Assembly (NCBI GenBank): GCA_030425425.1
Contig: JAUIAO010000023.1
Location: forward strand, 16,913-80,912
Length of the DNA: 64,000 nucleotides
Origin: Bacteroidia bacterium
GTDB lineage: Bacteria > Bacteroidota > Bacteroidia > Cytophagales > Cyclobacteriaceae
Direction of reading: 5' to 3'
In this document: positions 31,489-42,187 of the stretch, in pieces
Numbering within the stretch: the stretch's first letter is position 1
Layout of the letters: each line of letters begins with the position of its first letter
The notes under the pieces: generated by a model
The model's database searches: none
What the model was told of the DNA's origin: nothing
Seen by the model: the letters and a program-made list of their open reading frames with translations, nothing else
Made by a program: the position numbers and the translations under genes

Positions 31489-31496
31489 TATATTTG
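31489..31496 (+). promoter_or_regulatory. Bacteroidota-type -7 element TATATTTG upstream of rplS
   Basis: TAnnTTTG match 42 nt upstream of the rplS start. Confidence 0.5.
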
Positions 31497-31537
31497 CACT
31501 CCTTTTTGGGAAATACTCTATTTAGATAGCGAAAGAC

Positions 31538-31891
31538 ATGAGCGACTTGATCAAATTTGTTGAAGAAGAGAATAAAGCAATAAAAGAACAGCATCCTTCT
31601 TTTGGGCCTGGTGATACCGTCAATATTCACTACAAAATTAAAGAAGGAGACAAGGAACGTATACAGCAGTTCAAAGGAACAGTGCTTCAGATAAGAAATC
31701 AAGGTACGAATGGAGAAACATTCACCGTAAGAAAGATTTCAAGTGGTGTTGGTGTAGAAAGAATCTTCCCAATTGTATCACCTTTCATTGATAAGATCGA
31801 GGTGCTTAGAAAAGGAAAAGTTAGAAGAGCAAAACTATTCTACCTCAGAGGAAGAAAAGGTAAAGCAGCAAGAATCAAAGAAAAAATCTGA
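31538..31891 (+). CDS. rplS: 50S ribosomal protein L19
   Basis: [31 protein letters not shown]...[22 protein letters not shown]. Confidence 0.97.
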   Translation: MSDLIKFVEEENKAIKEQHPSFGPGDTVNIHYKIKEGDKERIQQFKGTVLQIRNQGTNGETFTVRKISSGVGVERIFPIVSPFIDKIEVLRKGKVRRAKLFYLRGRKGKAARIKEKI

Positions 31892-31913
31892 TTTCAGAAA
31901 TTCAAGATACAGT

Positions 31914-31942
31914 AAGCCAACTTTCAGAGTTGGCTTTTTTTG
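31914..31942 (+). terminator. Intrinsic terminator after rplS
   Basis: AAGCCAACT-TTCAG-AGTTGGCTTTTTTT. Confidence 0.88.
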
Positions 31943-32048
31943 TTTTTAATCACCTCTGTTTGGGCCAATTGGTCTGACTATTTGACAGAATATTCGCTTA
32001 ATTTGCTCCTCATTTAGAGTGCTGCATCATATTTGTTGATTTAGGGAT

Positions 32049-32828
32049 ATGCATTTAGATTTTTATAAATATCAGGGAACAGGCAACGACTTTGTCATGA
32101 TAGATGATAGAGCGCTTGTATTTCCGATGGAAAATAAAAAACTGATCGGTCACTTGTGCGATCGTAAAATGGGAATCGGTGCAGATGGCGTGATACTGAT
32201 TCAAAATCATCCCGATTTAGATTTCAAAATGGTGTATTTCAATCCGGATGGCAGCCAGAGCCTATGTGGAAATGGCAGTAGATGTGCCATAGCATTCGCA
32301 AAAGCTTTGGGAATCATTAAGGAGAAAACGGTATTTGAAACAACTGATGGTGTACATGACGCATTTTTTGATGGGGATATTGTGCATTTCCACCTTCATG
32401 ATGTAAAAGAAGTTTCACAGTTTGGTCAAGACTGGTTTATCAATACCGGGTCACCTCATTATGTAAAAATCGTAGAAAGCACAGATAAAGTGGATATTAT
32501 CCCAGAAGGGAGTTCTATCAGGTACAGTGATAGATTTGAGGGAGGAACGAATGTTAATTTCGTAGAAAAAACGAAAGATGGTATCGTCGTAAGAACATAT
32601 GAAAGGGGCGTAGAAAATGAAACACTCTCTTGCGGGACAGGAGTGACGGCTTGCGCAATTGCATCCAGTTTTTTTAATTATGAAAGCCCTGTAAAAGTCG
32701 CAACTAAAGGAGGTGAACTTACTGTGTCCTTCGATCAAACAGAAAACAATACGTTTGAAAACATTTACCTGGCAGGTCCGGCCAAATTCGTTTTCAAAGG
32801 AAACATTGAACTGTCAAAAAACAATTGA
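32049..32828 (+). CDS. dapF: Diaminopimelate epimerase
   Basis: FYKYQGTGNDFVMIDD, GNGSRCAIAFA, ETLSCGTGVTACAIA. Confidence 0.96.
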   Translation: MHLDFYKYQGTGNDFVMIDDRALVFPMENKKLIGHLCDRKMGIGADGVILIQNHPDLDFKMVYFNPDGSQSLCGNGSRCAIAFAKALGIIKEKTVFETTDGVHDAFFDGDIVHFHLHDVKEVSQFGQDWFINTGSPHYVKIVESTDKVDIIPEGSSIRYSDRFEGGTNVNFVEKTKDGIVVRTYERGVENETLSCGTGVTACAIASSFFNYESPVKVATKGGELTVSFDQTENNTFENIYLAGPAKFVFKGNIELSKNN

Positions 32829-32853
32829 TTTAAAATAATTAACTCATATATAC

Positions 32854-35800
32854 ATGTTAGATATAGTCACTAAAGGATTAGCCAAGGTTTTCGGCACAAA
32901 AGCCGAAAAGGATATCAAATCTGTGATGCCACTTGTAGCAAGTGTAAATAAGGAATATACCAAGCTCAACGGTATCAGTGATGACGACTTACGAAACAAA
33001 ACCGCAGAGTTAAAAAACATTATTGCTGAGAAACTCAAGCATATCGATGATGAACTCAGCTCACTACATGCTCAGGTTGGCGATGAAAGTACGCTAGACA
33101 TTCTTGAAAAAGAACAGATTTTTGAAAAAATAGATGCACTAGAATCTCAGAGGGATGAGAATCTGGAAGATGTTTTGCAGGAAATTCTTCCACAGGCCTT
33201 TGCAGTAGTAAAAGAAACCGCACGACGACTAACAGAAAACAAGCAGTTAGTGGTGGAAGCCACTACTATGGATCGCGAACTGGCTCTTAATTACGAGAAC
33301 ATCCAAATAGATGGAGATACTGCAACATGGTCTAATAAGTGGAAGGCAGCAGGAACCGAGGTAGAGTGGAATATGATCCACTACGATGTACAGCTAATTG
33401 GAGGAATCACACTTCATCAGGGAAAAATTGCTGAGATGGCAACTGGTGAGGGTAAAACACTCGTAGCTACGCTACCTGCTTACCTCAATGCATTGGCAGG
33501 AAGAGGAGTACACGTGGTAACAGTCAATGATTATCTGGCCAAACGTGACTCTGAGTGGAATGCACCGATATTCCAATTTCACGGATTAAAAGTTGATTGC
33601 ATTGATAAGCATCAACCAAACTCACCTGAGAGAAGAGCAGCTTATCAATGTGATATTATCTACGGAACTAACAATGAATTTGGCTTTGATTACTTGCGTG
33701 ACAACATGGCAAGAAGCCCTGAAGAACTTGTTCAGGGAAAACATCATTATGCAATGGTCGATGAAGTGGATTCAGTATTGGTAGATGAAGCCAGAACTCC
33801 ATTGATCATTTCTGGCCCGATTCCGAAAGGTGACGAGCATGAGTTTTATGATCTGAAACCTAGAATCAACAAACTAGTAGAAGCTCAGAAAAAGCTAGTA
33901 GGCGACTATTACAATCAAGCAAAAAAACTCATCAAAGAAGGCAAAGACTCTGAGGCGGGAACACCACTTTTTCGTGCTTACAGGGGACTGCCGAAGTACA
34001 AACCTTTGATCAAATTGCTCAGTGAGACTGGTGTAAGAGCCATCCTGCAAAAAACCGAAAACTATTACCTGCAGGACAATCAGAAAATGATGCCTGAAGC
34101 AGATGAGCCTCTTTTCTTCACTATCGATGAAAAGAATAACAGCATTGATCTTACGGAAAAAGGAATTGACCTGATCACAGGAGCAGGTGAAGATGCAAAC
34201 TTTTTCATCTTGCCAGATATAGGAGCGGAGGTAGCTCAGCTAGAAAATGCTACTGATCTGGAAGACAGTGACAAGCTCAAGAAGAAAGAAGAAGTCATAC
34301 AAGACTATAGTGTAAAAGCACAGCGAATTCACAGTGTAAACCAGTTACTCAGGGCTTATTGCCTCTACGAAAAGGATACTGAATACATTGTCGTAGACGA
34401 TAAGGTGAAAATCGTAGATGAGCAAACAGGTCGTGTAATGGAAGGCAGAAGGTATTCTGACGGCCTACATCAGGCCATAGAAGCCAAGGAAAATGTAAAA
34501 GTAGAAGACGCCACTCAAACTTACGCTACCATCACTTTGCAGAACTATTTCAGGATGTACCACAAATTGGCTGGTATGACTGGTACGGCAGAGACAGAGG
34601 CAGGCGAGCTTTGGGATATTTATAAATTGGATGTGGTGGTCATCCCTACTAACAAACCAATTGTCCGTGATGACAAGGATGACAAAGTATATAAAACCAT
34701 TCGTGAAAAATTCAATGCTGTAGTTGATGAGATCGTAGACCTAAGGAGTAAGGGAAGACCTATATTGGTAGGTACTACTTCTGTAGAAATTTCAGAAATC
34801 CTGAGCCGAATGCTCAAGATCAAGAATATCGATCATCAGGTATTGAACGCCAAGCAGCACGCCAGAGAAGCCGACGTAGTAGCAGAAGCTGGAAAACCAG
34901 GCACCGTAACCATCGCTACCAACATGGCTGGTAGAGGTACGGATATTAAGCTTACACCGGAAGCAAAAGCCGCCGGAGGACTAGCGATTATCGGTACCGA
35001 AAGGCACGAATCTCGTCGTGTAGACAGACAGCTTAGAGGTCGATCGGGACGTCAGGGAGATCCCGGGTCTTCACAGTTTTATGTATCGCTGGAAGATAAC
35101 CTCATGCGTTTGTTCATGAGTGATAGAGTTGCCAAAATCATGGACAAACTCGGACTTCAAGAAGGTGAAGTGATCCAACATAGCATGATTACCAAGTCGA
35201 TAGAACGAGCTCAGAAAAAGGTGGAGGAAAACAACTTCGCCATTCGAAAGCGATTGCTGGAGTATGATGATGTAATGAACTCTCAGCGAGAGGTCATTTA
35301 TAAGCGGAGAAGAAACGCGCTATATGGAGAGCGATTAGAGTTGGATATCAATAATATGCTTTATGATACCTGCGAGGATATCGCTTTGAACTCCAAAATG
35401 GAAAATAATCTGGACAGCCTGAAACTGAATACTCTAAGTGTATTAGGTGTGGATTTCCAGATAGATCAAGAAACTTTAGCCTCTACAACCGAAGCAGATC
35501 TAACCACCAAACTATTCGATGCATCAAAAGAGCACTATTCACTCAAAAACAATAATCTGATTGATCGGGCACTGCCTTTGCTGAAGCAAATACAAAAGGA
35601 CAAAGGAGCTACTGTAAAAGATGTGCTTGTACCATTTACTGATGGCAAGAAACAATTGGGAATCGCAGCGGATCTAGAGAAGTCGGTCAGCACTGAAGGT
35701 CGTGAAATGATTCATGCCATGGAAAAAATGGTTACACTTCAGCTGATTGACCAGATGTGGAAAGAACATTTGCGTGAAATGGATGACTTGAAGCAATCTG

Positions 35801-36210
35801 TACAGAATGCTGTTTATGAGCAGAAAGATCCATTAATCGTTTATAAGTTCGAAGGGTTTGAATTGTTCAAAGGGTTGTTAGGTAAAATCAACGAAGAGTG
35901 TACCAGCTTCCTAATGAAAGCACTCATTCCTATTGAAGCACCAGACGAAGTAAAAGAAGCCAGAGCTCAGAGAACTAAACAAAACTATAAGGAATCAAAA
36001 GAAGACACAGGATCTTTGCTGAACAGAGGTCAGGCAAATACCAACAGGCCTCCTGCTGAAAAAGTAAAACCTGCCAAAACGATCAAGATTGCCAATAGAA
36101 ATCAGCGAGTCACCGTTCAGTACTCTGACGGTTCGGTAAAAAAAGACGTAAAGTTCAAAACTGTAGAACAAGACATTAGAGATAACAAATGCGTGCTACT
36201 AGATTCTTAA
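32854..36210 (+). CDS. secA: Preprotein translocase ATPase SecA (large Bacteroidota form)
   Basis: MATGEGKTLVATLPAYLNAL, VDEVDSVLVDEARTPLIISGP, TNMAGRGTDIKL, RGRSGRQGDPGSSQFY; no C-terminal Cys/His zinc motif. Confidence 0.97.
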   Translation: MLDIVTKGLAKVFGTKAEKDIKSVMPLVASVNKEYTKLNGISDDDLRNKTAELKNIIAEKLKHIDDELSSLHAQVGDESTLDILEKEQIFEKIDALESQRDENLEDVLQEILPQAFAVVKETARRLTENKQLVVEATTMDRELALNYENIQIDGDTATWSNKWKAAGTEVEWNMIHYDVQLIGGITLHQGKIAEMATGEGKTLVATLPAYLNALAGRGVHVVTVNDYLAKRDSEWNAPIFQFHGLKVDCIDKHQPNSPERRAAYQCDIIYGTNNEFGFDYLRDNMARSPEELVQGKHHYAMVDEVDSVLVDEARTPLIISGPIPKGDEHEFYDLKPRINKLVEAQKKLVGDYYNQAKKLIKEGKDSEAGTPLFRAYRGLPKYKPLIKLLSETGVRAILQKTENYYLQDNQKMMPEADEPLFFTIDEKNNSIDLTEKGIDLITGAGEDANFFILPDIGAEVAQLENATDLEDSDKLKKKEEVIQDYSVKAQRIHSVNQLLRAYCLYEKDTEYIVVDDKVKIVDEQTGRVMEGRRYSDGLHQAIEAKENVKVEDATQTYATITLQNYFRMYHKLAGMTGTAETEAGELWDIYKLDVVVIPTNKPIVRDDKDDKVYKTIREKFNAVVDEIVDLRSKGRPILVGTTSVEISEILSRMLKIKNIDHQVLNAKQHAREADVVAEAGKPGTVTIATNMAGRGTDIKLTPEAKAAGGLAIIGTERHESRRVDRQLRGRSGRQGDPGSSQFYVSLEDNLMRLFMSDRVAKIMDKLGLQEGEVIQHSMITKSIERAQKKVEENNFAIRKRLLEYDDVMNSQREVIYKRRRNALYGERLELDINNMLYDTCEDIALNSKMENNLDSLKLNTLSVLGVDFQIDQETLASTTEADLTTKLFDASKEHYSLKNNNLIDRALPLLKQIQKDKGATVKDVLVPFTDGKKQLGIAADLEKSVSTEGREMIHAMEKMVTLQLIDQMWKEHLREMDDLKQSVQNAVYEQKDPLIVYKFEGFELFKGLLGKINEECTSFLMKALIPIEAPDEVKEARAQRTKQNYKESKEDTGSLLNRGQANTNRPPAEKVKPAKTIKIANRNQRVTVQYSDGSVKKDVKFKTVEQDIRDNKCVLLDS

Positions 36211-36692
36211 TATTGATTTTTGCAGTGCTCAGTGCATGTAAAACCAGTCAGGTCACGTCCTCCAGAACGGAACCTTATCGAGAAGATCTATCTGGACTTA
36301 GAATGGATTTATCTACCGGAGAAGAAACGGCAAAAGAGGATACGACTCAAATTGCAGTTGAACAGGTAACTCCAGAAGGTCACATCAAATCTGAACTCGA
36401 CAGCATCAATAAAATCATAATTGAAAAAAATCGTCGGCAAAAATTTGTGGATGGCTACACCATTCAAATTTACACTGGTATAGATAGAGAAGCTGCGGCA
36501 CTGGTCAGGCAAAAAGCCAACGAATTGGAGCTGGATATAGAACCTGTAATAGAATACATTCAGCCTAATTACAAAGTAAAAGTGGGTCAATATCTCAATA
36601 GGCTAAAGGCGCATGAGGTATATGAAGCACTTAAAATAGAATTTCCACTCGCACTCCTGATACCAGAAAGAATAGAAGTAGACTATGACTGA
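36189..36692 (+). CDS. SPOR-like domain lipoprotein
   Basis: Lipobox LSAC (MRATRFLILIFAVLSACKTS); FVDGYTIQIYTGIDREAAALVRQKANEL...YKVKVGQYLNRLKAHEVYEALK; overlaps secA 3' end by 22 nt. Confidence 0.8.
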   Translation: MRATRFLILIFAVLSACKTSQVTSSRTEPYREDLSGLRMDLSTGEETAKEDTTQIAVEQVTPEGHIKSELDSINKIIIEKNRRQKFVDGYTIQIYTGIDREAAALVRQKANELELDIEPVIEYIQPNYKVKVGQYLNRLKAHEVYEALKIEFPLALLIPERIEVDYD

Positions 36693-37881
36693 AACAATTG
36701 ACCAGATTAAGGCACTTTCTGAAAAGTATTTTGAAGAAATACAGCAAATCAGACATCACTTGCATGCCAATCCGGAACTAAGCTTCCATGAATTCAATAC
36801 GGCAAATTTCATTGAATCAGAGCTTAAAAAGATCGGTATTACAGATTTTGTCAGAATGGCCGAAACTGGCATTACTTTCAACATCAAGGGAAACCTACCA
36901 GATAACGGCAAAGTAGTGGCCATGAGAGCTGACATAGATGCGCTACCAATAGTTGAAGCCAATGATGTCAGTTACAAATCTACGAACGAGGGTGTGATGC
37001 ATGCCTGTGGACATGATGTGCATACTTCCTCTCTTCTTGGTGCAGTAAAAATTCTCAATGATTTAAAAGATTATTTTGCCGGCACGGTGAAAATCATTTT
37101 TCAACCAGGCGAAGAAAAATTACCCGGTGGAGCTTCTATCATGATCGATGAAGGAATCCTGGAAAACCCAAAACCTGATCGAATCATAGGCCAGCATGTA
37201 ATGCCTCTAATTGATGCTGGTAAAGTAGGCTTCAGAAAAGGAATGTACATGGCCAGCGCAGATGAAATTTATTTCACTGTAAAAGGAAAAGGTGGTCATG
37301 CAGCCATGCCTGAGAATCTGATCGACCCGGTATTGATAACAAGTCATATCATAGTAGCACTACAGCAAGTGATCAGTAGAAGATCGAGCCCCAAGATTCC
37401 GAGTGTATTATCCTTTGGAGACGTACATGCAAATGGCGCTACCAATGTGATTCCAAATGAAGTGAAGGTAAAAGGCACATTCCGTACTTATGACGAAGAA
37501 TGGAGAGCAGAAGCTCATCAGATCATGACGGACATGGCCAAAGGCATGGCTCAAGCTATGGGAGGAGACTGTGATTTTGAAGTGGTAAAAGGATACCCAC
37601 ATCTCAAAAACCATCCAGAATTTACCGACGCAAACATGCAGTGGGCCAAAGAATATCTTGGAGAAGAAAATGTACAGGAAATTGACTTGTGGCTAGCAGG
37701 TGAAGATTTTGCATTCTATTCTCACCATGTAGATTCGTGTTTTTATCGATTGGGTACAAGAAATGAATCAAAAGGAATCACATCTGGTGTACATACGCCA
37801 ACTTTTGATATAGACGAATCAGCATTGAAAATTGGCATGGGGCTCTTTGCATGGCTAACCATTGCCGAGTTGAATGCATGA
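36685..37881 (+). CDS. M20-family amidohydrolase (N-acyl-L-amino acid amidohydrolase)
   Basis: RHHLHANPELSFHEF, MHACGHDVHTSSLLGA, FQPGEEKLPGGASIM. Confidence 0.94.
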   Translation: MTETIDQIKALSEKYFEEIQQIRHHLHANPELSFHEFNTANFIESELKKIGITDFVRMAETGITFNIKGNLPDNGKVVAMRADIDALPIVEANDVSYKSTNEGVMHACGHDVHTSSLLGAVKILNDLKDYFAGTVKIIFQPGEEKLPGGASIMIDEGILENPKPDRIIGQHVMPLIDAGKVGFRKGMYMASADEIYFTVKGKGGHAAMPENLIDPVLITSHIIVALQQVISRRSSPKIPSVLSFGDVHANGATNVIPNEVKVKGTFRTYDEEWRAEAHQIMTDMAKGMAQAMGGDCDFEVVKGYPHLKNHPEFTDANMQWAKEYLGEENVQEIDLWLAGEDFAFYSHHVDSCFYRLGTRNESKGITSGVHTPTFDIDESALKIGMGLFAWLTIAELNA

Positions 37882-37897
37882 CTGACAATTTCAGGAC

Positions 37898-39067
37898 CTA
37901 AAGTGCCACTTCGAACTGAAGTCTGTACATCATCGAATTGAATGCTTCCTGCTCCACATAACTGACATCCCCTTGCACTTTCAGTGAGTGGCCTACGACA
38001 TATTTGGAAATGCCCAATGTATATTCTGTAATATCATTTATGGAAGATGTGGCCATGTCGGATCTGATTACCGTATATCTTCCAGCGAGTTCTACATTGG
38101 CATCTGTCAAAACGCCAAGAGCAGTTACGAAACCTGATCCCGAACCAAACCCGTCTACCTTATTGCTAGACTTCCTATTAGCATATTCAGCATTCCAGGA
38201 AACACCCTTATACTTAAAAACTGCATCTAACTGCCAAGACGATAGGTCAGAAAAGACGTACTCACCTTCCGAATCCATCAGATAGCTCCCCAAATTCCCT
38301 CGACTTCTCGGAGTATTTTCATTGTAGTCATAAGTTACACCCACCGATAACCTGGGAGACTGGTGTCTAGTGAGGTCTGCTCCAACATAATCCTCTTTTC
38401 CATTGAATTTACCAAATGGTAAAACTTCTAATCGGCCTGTATACTCATGACCATTTGAGGGATTTGACGCAATGACATTTCTACCTTCTCCCATCGAAAT
38501 AGCAAAAATATGACGAAAATAGACCCCTGATATCGAGTGTTCTCTACGAACCTGTATCCCAATATCGCGATCTAATGTAAATCTGGAGTTCACCAAACTC
38601 CGATCTACAAATTGGAGATTTTGAGAAGATACTACACGCTCTCTGTTACCTGGTAGCTTGGTCTGTCCTGCCCATAGCTCCCAACCATTAGCAAACCTCC
38701 ACCTAACCAATGCATCAAGAACAATATTGGCTGTATTGCCCATTTCATCTAATCTTCCACTTCTGGTATCTCTATTGGAAATGGCAAGTTCTAATTTGTA
38801 TTTGATTGTAGGATCAAAAGCATACCCATCAAATTTTAAGCGACACCTACGGATCATAGCTCGCTCTTCATAGGAATTAGTCTTAAAGTTTTGAACGCCT
38901 TGGTATAATGATTGAAACCTAAAGCCAAATTTCAAGGCAAAACTGGAATCTAGAGCCTGCAGTTGGATCCCTTTACCCCAATGAGCATCAATGGGAATTT
39001 GAGAATAAACTATGGCCAATGAAGACAAAAAGAGTGATAGGCAAAAAATAATAGAATGTTTTATCAA
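37898..39067 (-). CDS. OprO/OprP-type porin
   Basis: Signal peptide; KLKFDGYAFDPTIKYKLELAISNRD, LWAGQTKLPGNRERVVSSQNLQFVDRSLVNSRFTLDRDIGIQV typical of this porin family. Confidence 0.82.
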   Translation of the reverse strand: MIKHSIIFCLSLFLSSLAIVYSQIPIDAHWGKGIQLQALDSSFALKFGFRFQSLYQGVQNFKTNSYEERAMIRRCRLKFDGYAFDPTIKYKLELAISNRDTRSGRLDEMGNTANIVLDALVRWRFANGWELWAGQTKLPGNRERVVSSQNLQFVDRSLVNSRFTLDRDIGIQVRREHSISGVYFRHIFAISMGEGRNVIASNPSNGHEYTGRLEVLPFGKFNGKEDYVGADLTRHQSPRLSVGVTYDYNENTPRSRGNLGSYLMDSEGEYVFSDLSSWQLDAVFKYKGVSWNAEYANRKSSNKVDGFGSGSGFVTALGVLTDANVELAGRYTVIRSDMATSSINDITEYTLGISKYVVGHSLKVQGDVSYVEQEAFNSMMYRLQFEVAL

Positions 39068-39089
39068 AATATCAAAATTAGATTTCGTT

Positions 39090-39097
39090 CAAAGTTA
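39090..39097 (-). promoter_or_regulatory. -7 element TAACTTTG (minus strand) upstream of the porin
   Basis: Reverse complement CAAAGTTA on plus strand; TAnnTTTG match. Confidence 0.45.
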
Positions 39098-39148
39098 GTT
39101 TATTGTTAACAAACAAGCGAACAGAATTACCAAGAACATACTAGTGAG

Positions 39149-39182
39149 TTAACATTAGCTTAATATCCGAATATTAGATTTG
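39149..39182 (+). promoter_or_regulatory. Candidate promoter (TAGATTTG at 39175-39182) with 11-nt-period direct repeat TTAACA-N5-TTAATA at 39149-39165
   Basis: TAnnTTTG match; repeat sits at the expected -33 activator position upstream of the Na/Pi cotransporter. Confidence 0.4.
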
Positions 39183-39208
39183 CAGAATCAACTTGAAATA
39201 CATTTTTT

Positions 39209-40930
39209 ATGAAATTCGGTTTACTTGAAGCATTAAATTTATTCGGCGCATTAGCATTCTTCATCTATGGAATGAAGATTATGAGTGAGTCGATTCAAAA
39301 GGTTGCAGGCTCTAAAATGCGCCAGATTCTTCGCTCCATGACATCCAATAGATTTAAAGGAGTTCTGACTGGCTTTCTGATTACTAGCTTAGTTCAATCC
39401 TCTTCAGCAACCACTGTTTTGGTGGTAAGCTTCGTAAATGCTGGTTTACTTTCACTTGTGGAATCAATTGGCGTAATTATGGGAGCCAACATTGGCACTA
39501 CAATCACCGCATGGCTGATTTCCATAGTTGGTTTCAAAGTCAAAATTGATGCTTATGCTTTGATTATCATCGCATTTTCATTCCCATTATTATTCTTCAG
39601 CAGAGAAAAAATCAAAACATGGGGAGAAGTATTTATTGGGTTTGCGCTTTTGTTTATGGGATTGGCTTATCTTAAAGGTGCAGTTCCCGATCTTAAGTCC
39701 AATCCGGAAATTCTTGCATTCCTGAGTAAATACTCTGATCTCGGCTTCCTTTCTACCGTACTTTTTGTTTTCATTGGCACGCTAATTACAGTAGTCGTCC
39801 AATCTTCTAGTGCTGCAATGGCACTTACTTTGGTGATGGCTAATAATGGCTGGATACCTCTGGAGTTAGCTGCTTCGATGGTATTAGGAGAAAATATAGG
39901 AACAACTATCACTGCGAATCTAGCCGCCATAGTAGGAAACGTACATGCTAAACGTGCAGCATTTGCTCATTTCATTTTCAATGTATTTGGGGTCTTATGG
40001 ATCATCCTCTTACTTCATCCATTCCTGGGAGTAATTGCAGGTTATGTGGAGAGTACAACAGGATTTTCACCTTATAACAATGCTGAATCAATCCCAATTG
40101 CATTGTCAATTTTTCATACTTCATTTAATATCATAAACGCTCTCTTGCTGGTAGGTTTTGTTAAACACATCGCAAATGTTGTTGTGAAAGTTATCAAAGC
40201 GAAAGGAGAAGATTCAGAGGAATTTAAACTGGAGTACATCGGTACCGGATTGATGAACACTGCGGAGCTTTCACTTGAAGAGGCCCAAAAAGAAACAGCC
40301 GCTTTTGGACAAATATTATCGAAAATGTCCAAAACTATGCGTGAGCTTTTGGATGAGAAAAAACCTAAAAAACAGAAGAAACTCATTAAAAAGATGAGGA
40401 AATTCGAAGAGGTAACAGACCATTTCGAAGACGAGATCAGTAAATATCTTTCTAAGGTGACTGATAGCAGCCTAAGTGCCTCAGCTTCTGCAAGAGTGGT
40501 CAGTTTGATGAGTATAATCAATGATCTTGAGAGAATTGGAGACGTTTACTTTCAAATGTCCAAAGATTTTGAAAAAAAGGCTGAAGATTCTCCTGGCTTT
40601 AACGACAAACAAAAAGACCACCTGATTAAAATGCATGATTTGGTAGATGATGCTATCCAAACCATGAACAAAAACCTGAACTCTGATTACTCAAAAACCT
40701 CAATAGATGAGGCTTTGGTTCATGAGAAAAACATTGATTCTTACAGAAACAAGTTAAGAAATCACCATCTGAGCCAAATGGATAAGAAAGGCTACAACCC
40801 ACAAACAGGGACATTGTACAAAGATTTATTTATGTCTTATGAAAAGGTTGGAGATCATGTGATAAACGTCACTGAAGGAATTACTGGTGAATCTGAAAGA
40901 AAGATTAAACAGGATAAAGAAATTGAGTAA
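39209..40930 (+). CDS. Na+/phosphate cotransporter family protein with C-terminal PhoU-like domain
   Basis: LITSLVQSSSATTVLVVSFVNAGLL, GANIGTTITAWL, VVQSSSAAMALTLVMA; PhoU-like helical C-terminus. Confidence 0.93.
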   Translation: MKFGLLEALNLFGALAFFIYGMKIMSESIQKVAGSKMRQILRSMTSNRFKGVLTGFLITSLVQSSSATTVLVVSFVNAGLLSLVESIGVIMGANIGTTITAWLISIVGFKVKIDAYALIIIAFSFPLLFFSREKIKTWGEVFIGFALLFMGLAYLKGAVPDLKSNPEILAFLSKYSDLGFLSTVLFVFIGTLITVVVQSSSAAMALTLVMANNGWIPLELAASMVLGENIGTTITANLAAIVGNVHAKRAAFAHFIFNVFGVLWIILLLHPFLGVIAGYVESTTGFSPYNNAESIPIALSIFHTSFNIINALLLVGFVKHIANVVVKVIKAKGEDSEEFKLEYIGTGLMNTAELSLEEAQKETAAFGQILSKMSKTMRELLDEKKPKKQKKLIKKMRKFEEVTDHFEDEISKYLSKVTDSSLSASASARVVSLMSIINDLERIGDVYFQMSKDFEKKAEDSPGFNDKQKDHLIKMHDLVDDAIQTMNKNLNSDYSKTSIDEALVHEKNIDSYRNKLRNHHLSQMDKKGYNPQTGTLYKDLFMSYEKVGDHVINVTEGITGESERKIKQDKEIE

Positions 40931-42122
40931 TCAATCTACAGCCTTTTTGAAATCAGCGACATTGCGTACTACCCAGGGCAAATACACATCTTCTTGGAAG
41001 TTAATCACCACATTATTTACTTCAATAATTGGTTTTTTTCTTGCCATGCACCTCATAGGATTGTCATTACAATCTGTGGGCACAGGGTTTGCTTTGGATT
41101 TTCAAGCAGCTCTTTCGAATCCAGCTATTGGTCTATTCATTGGTCTATTAGGCACTGCCATACTTCAGAGTAGCTCTACTACTACTTCTATGACCGTGGC
41201 AGCTGTCGCCGTAGGAACGCTATCACTGGAAAATGCCATCCCGGTGGTTATGGGAGCCAATATAGGCACTACGCTTACCAGCTCCATCGTATCCATGAGT
41301 TATGTTACTAAGACTAGGGAATTCAAAAAAGCGGTCTCAGCTGGTGTAATCCATGATCTTTTCAATGTATTTGTTTGCATCATTCTTTTTCCTCTAGAGT
41401 TAAAATTTGGCATTCTCAGTAAACTAAGTTTATACCTGTCTTCAGCAATTGGCCTAAGTAATCCGTCAAATATCATTGCCGAAAAATGGACTCTTTATCA
41501 ATTTACTGACAACATAGGTTTAAAAATTATTTCATGGATTGGAGCCATCCCAATGCTTCTGCTCGCGTTTGTTATGCTTTTCCTTGTGGTAAAAAACATC
41601 TCCAACATTCTTTACAAAGAACTCATTGGATCCACGAAAGAGAAATTTGAGTCTTTGGCTTTTAAAAATACTTTCAAATCATTTGGTTGGGGATTCCTAT
41701 TGACTGCTATCATACAAAGCAGTTCGATTACCACATCCCTAATGGTACCGCTCGTCGCTACTGGTAAAGTAGAACTAAAACGCGCGTTTCAGTTCATTAT
41801 GGGTGCCAATCTGGGAACCACTATCACCGCATTGATAGCTGCGATGTTCAAAAGTGAAGCTGCAGTAAGTCTTGCTATTGCACATTTTCTATTCAACTCC
41901 TTTGGAGTGATTCTATTTCTGGCATTTCCATATATAAGACAGATTCCAATATTATTATCCGAAAAACTAGGGACATTCTCTTTGAAGTATAAGCTCACAG
42001 CCTTTACCTATATCATGTTTTTGTTCTTTCTTTTGCCATTCACTTTAATCTACTTCAGCAAAGAACATAAAACCACACCTGTAACATCCAAAACCACCAC
42101 TGAAGTGACGGCAAATAAATAG
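40923..42122 (+). CDS. Na+/phosphate cotransporter family protein without PhoU domain
   Basis: LGTAILQSSSTTTSMTVAAVAVG, GANIGTTLTSSIV, AIIQSSSITTSLMVPL; start uncertain (TTG 40923 or GTG 40887). Confidence 0.9.
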   Translation: MSNQSTAFLKSATLRTTQGKYTSSWKLITTLFTSIIGFFLAMHLIGLSLQSVGTGFALDFQAALSNPAIGLFIGLLGTAILQSSSTTTSMTVAAVAVGTLSLENAIPVVMGANIGTTLTSSIVSMSYVTKTREFKKAVSAGVIHDLFNVFVCIILFPLELKFGILSKLSLYLSSAIGLSNPSNIIAEKWTLYQFTDNIGLKIISWIGAIPMLLLAFVMLFLVVKNISNILYKELIGSTKEKFESLAFKNTFKSFGWGFLLTAIIQSSSITTSLMVPLVATGKVELKRAFQFIMGANLGTTITALIAAMFKSEAAVSLAIAHFLFNSFGVILFLAFPYIRQIPILLSEKLGTFSLKYKLTAFTYIMFLFFLLPFTLIYFSKEHKTTPVTSKTTTEVTANK

Positions 42123-42187
42123 TTGATCACTTCTACGCCTGCTTCACTTTCGCTAATATTGTTAGAGACAATTAACTCACCTCTTTT

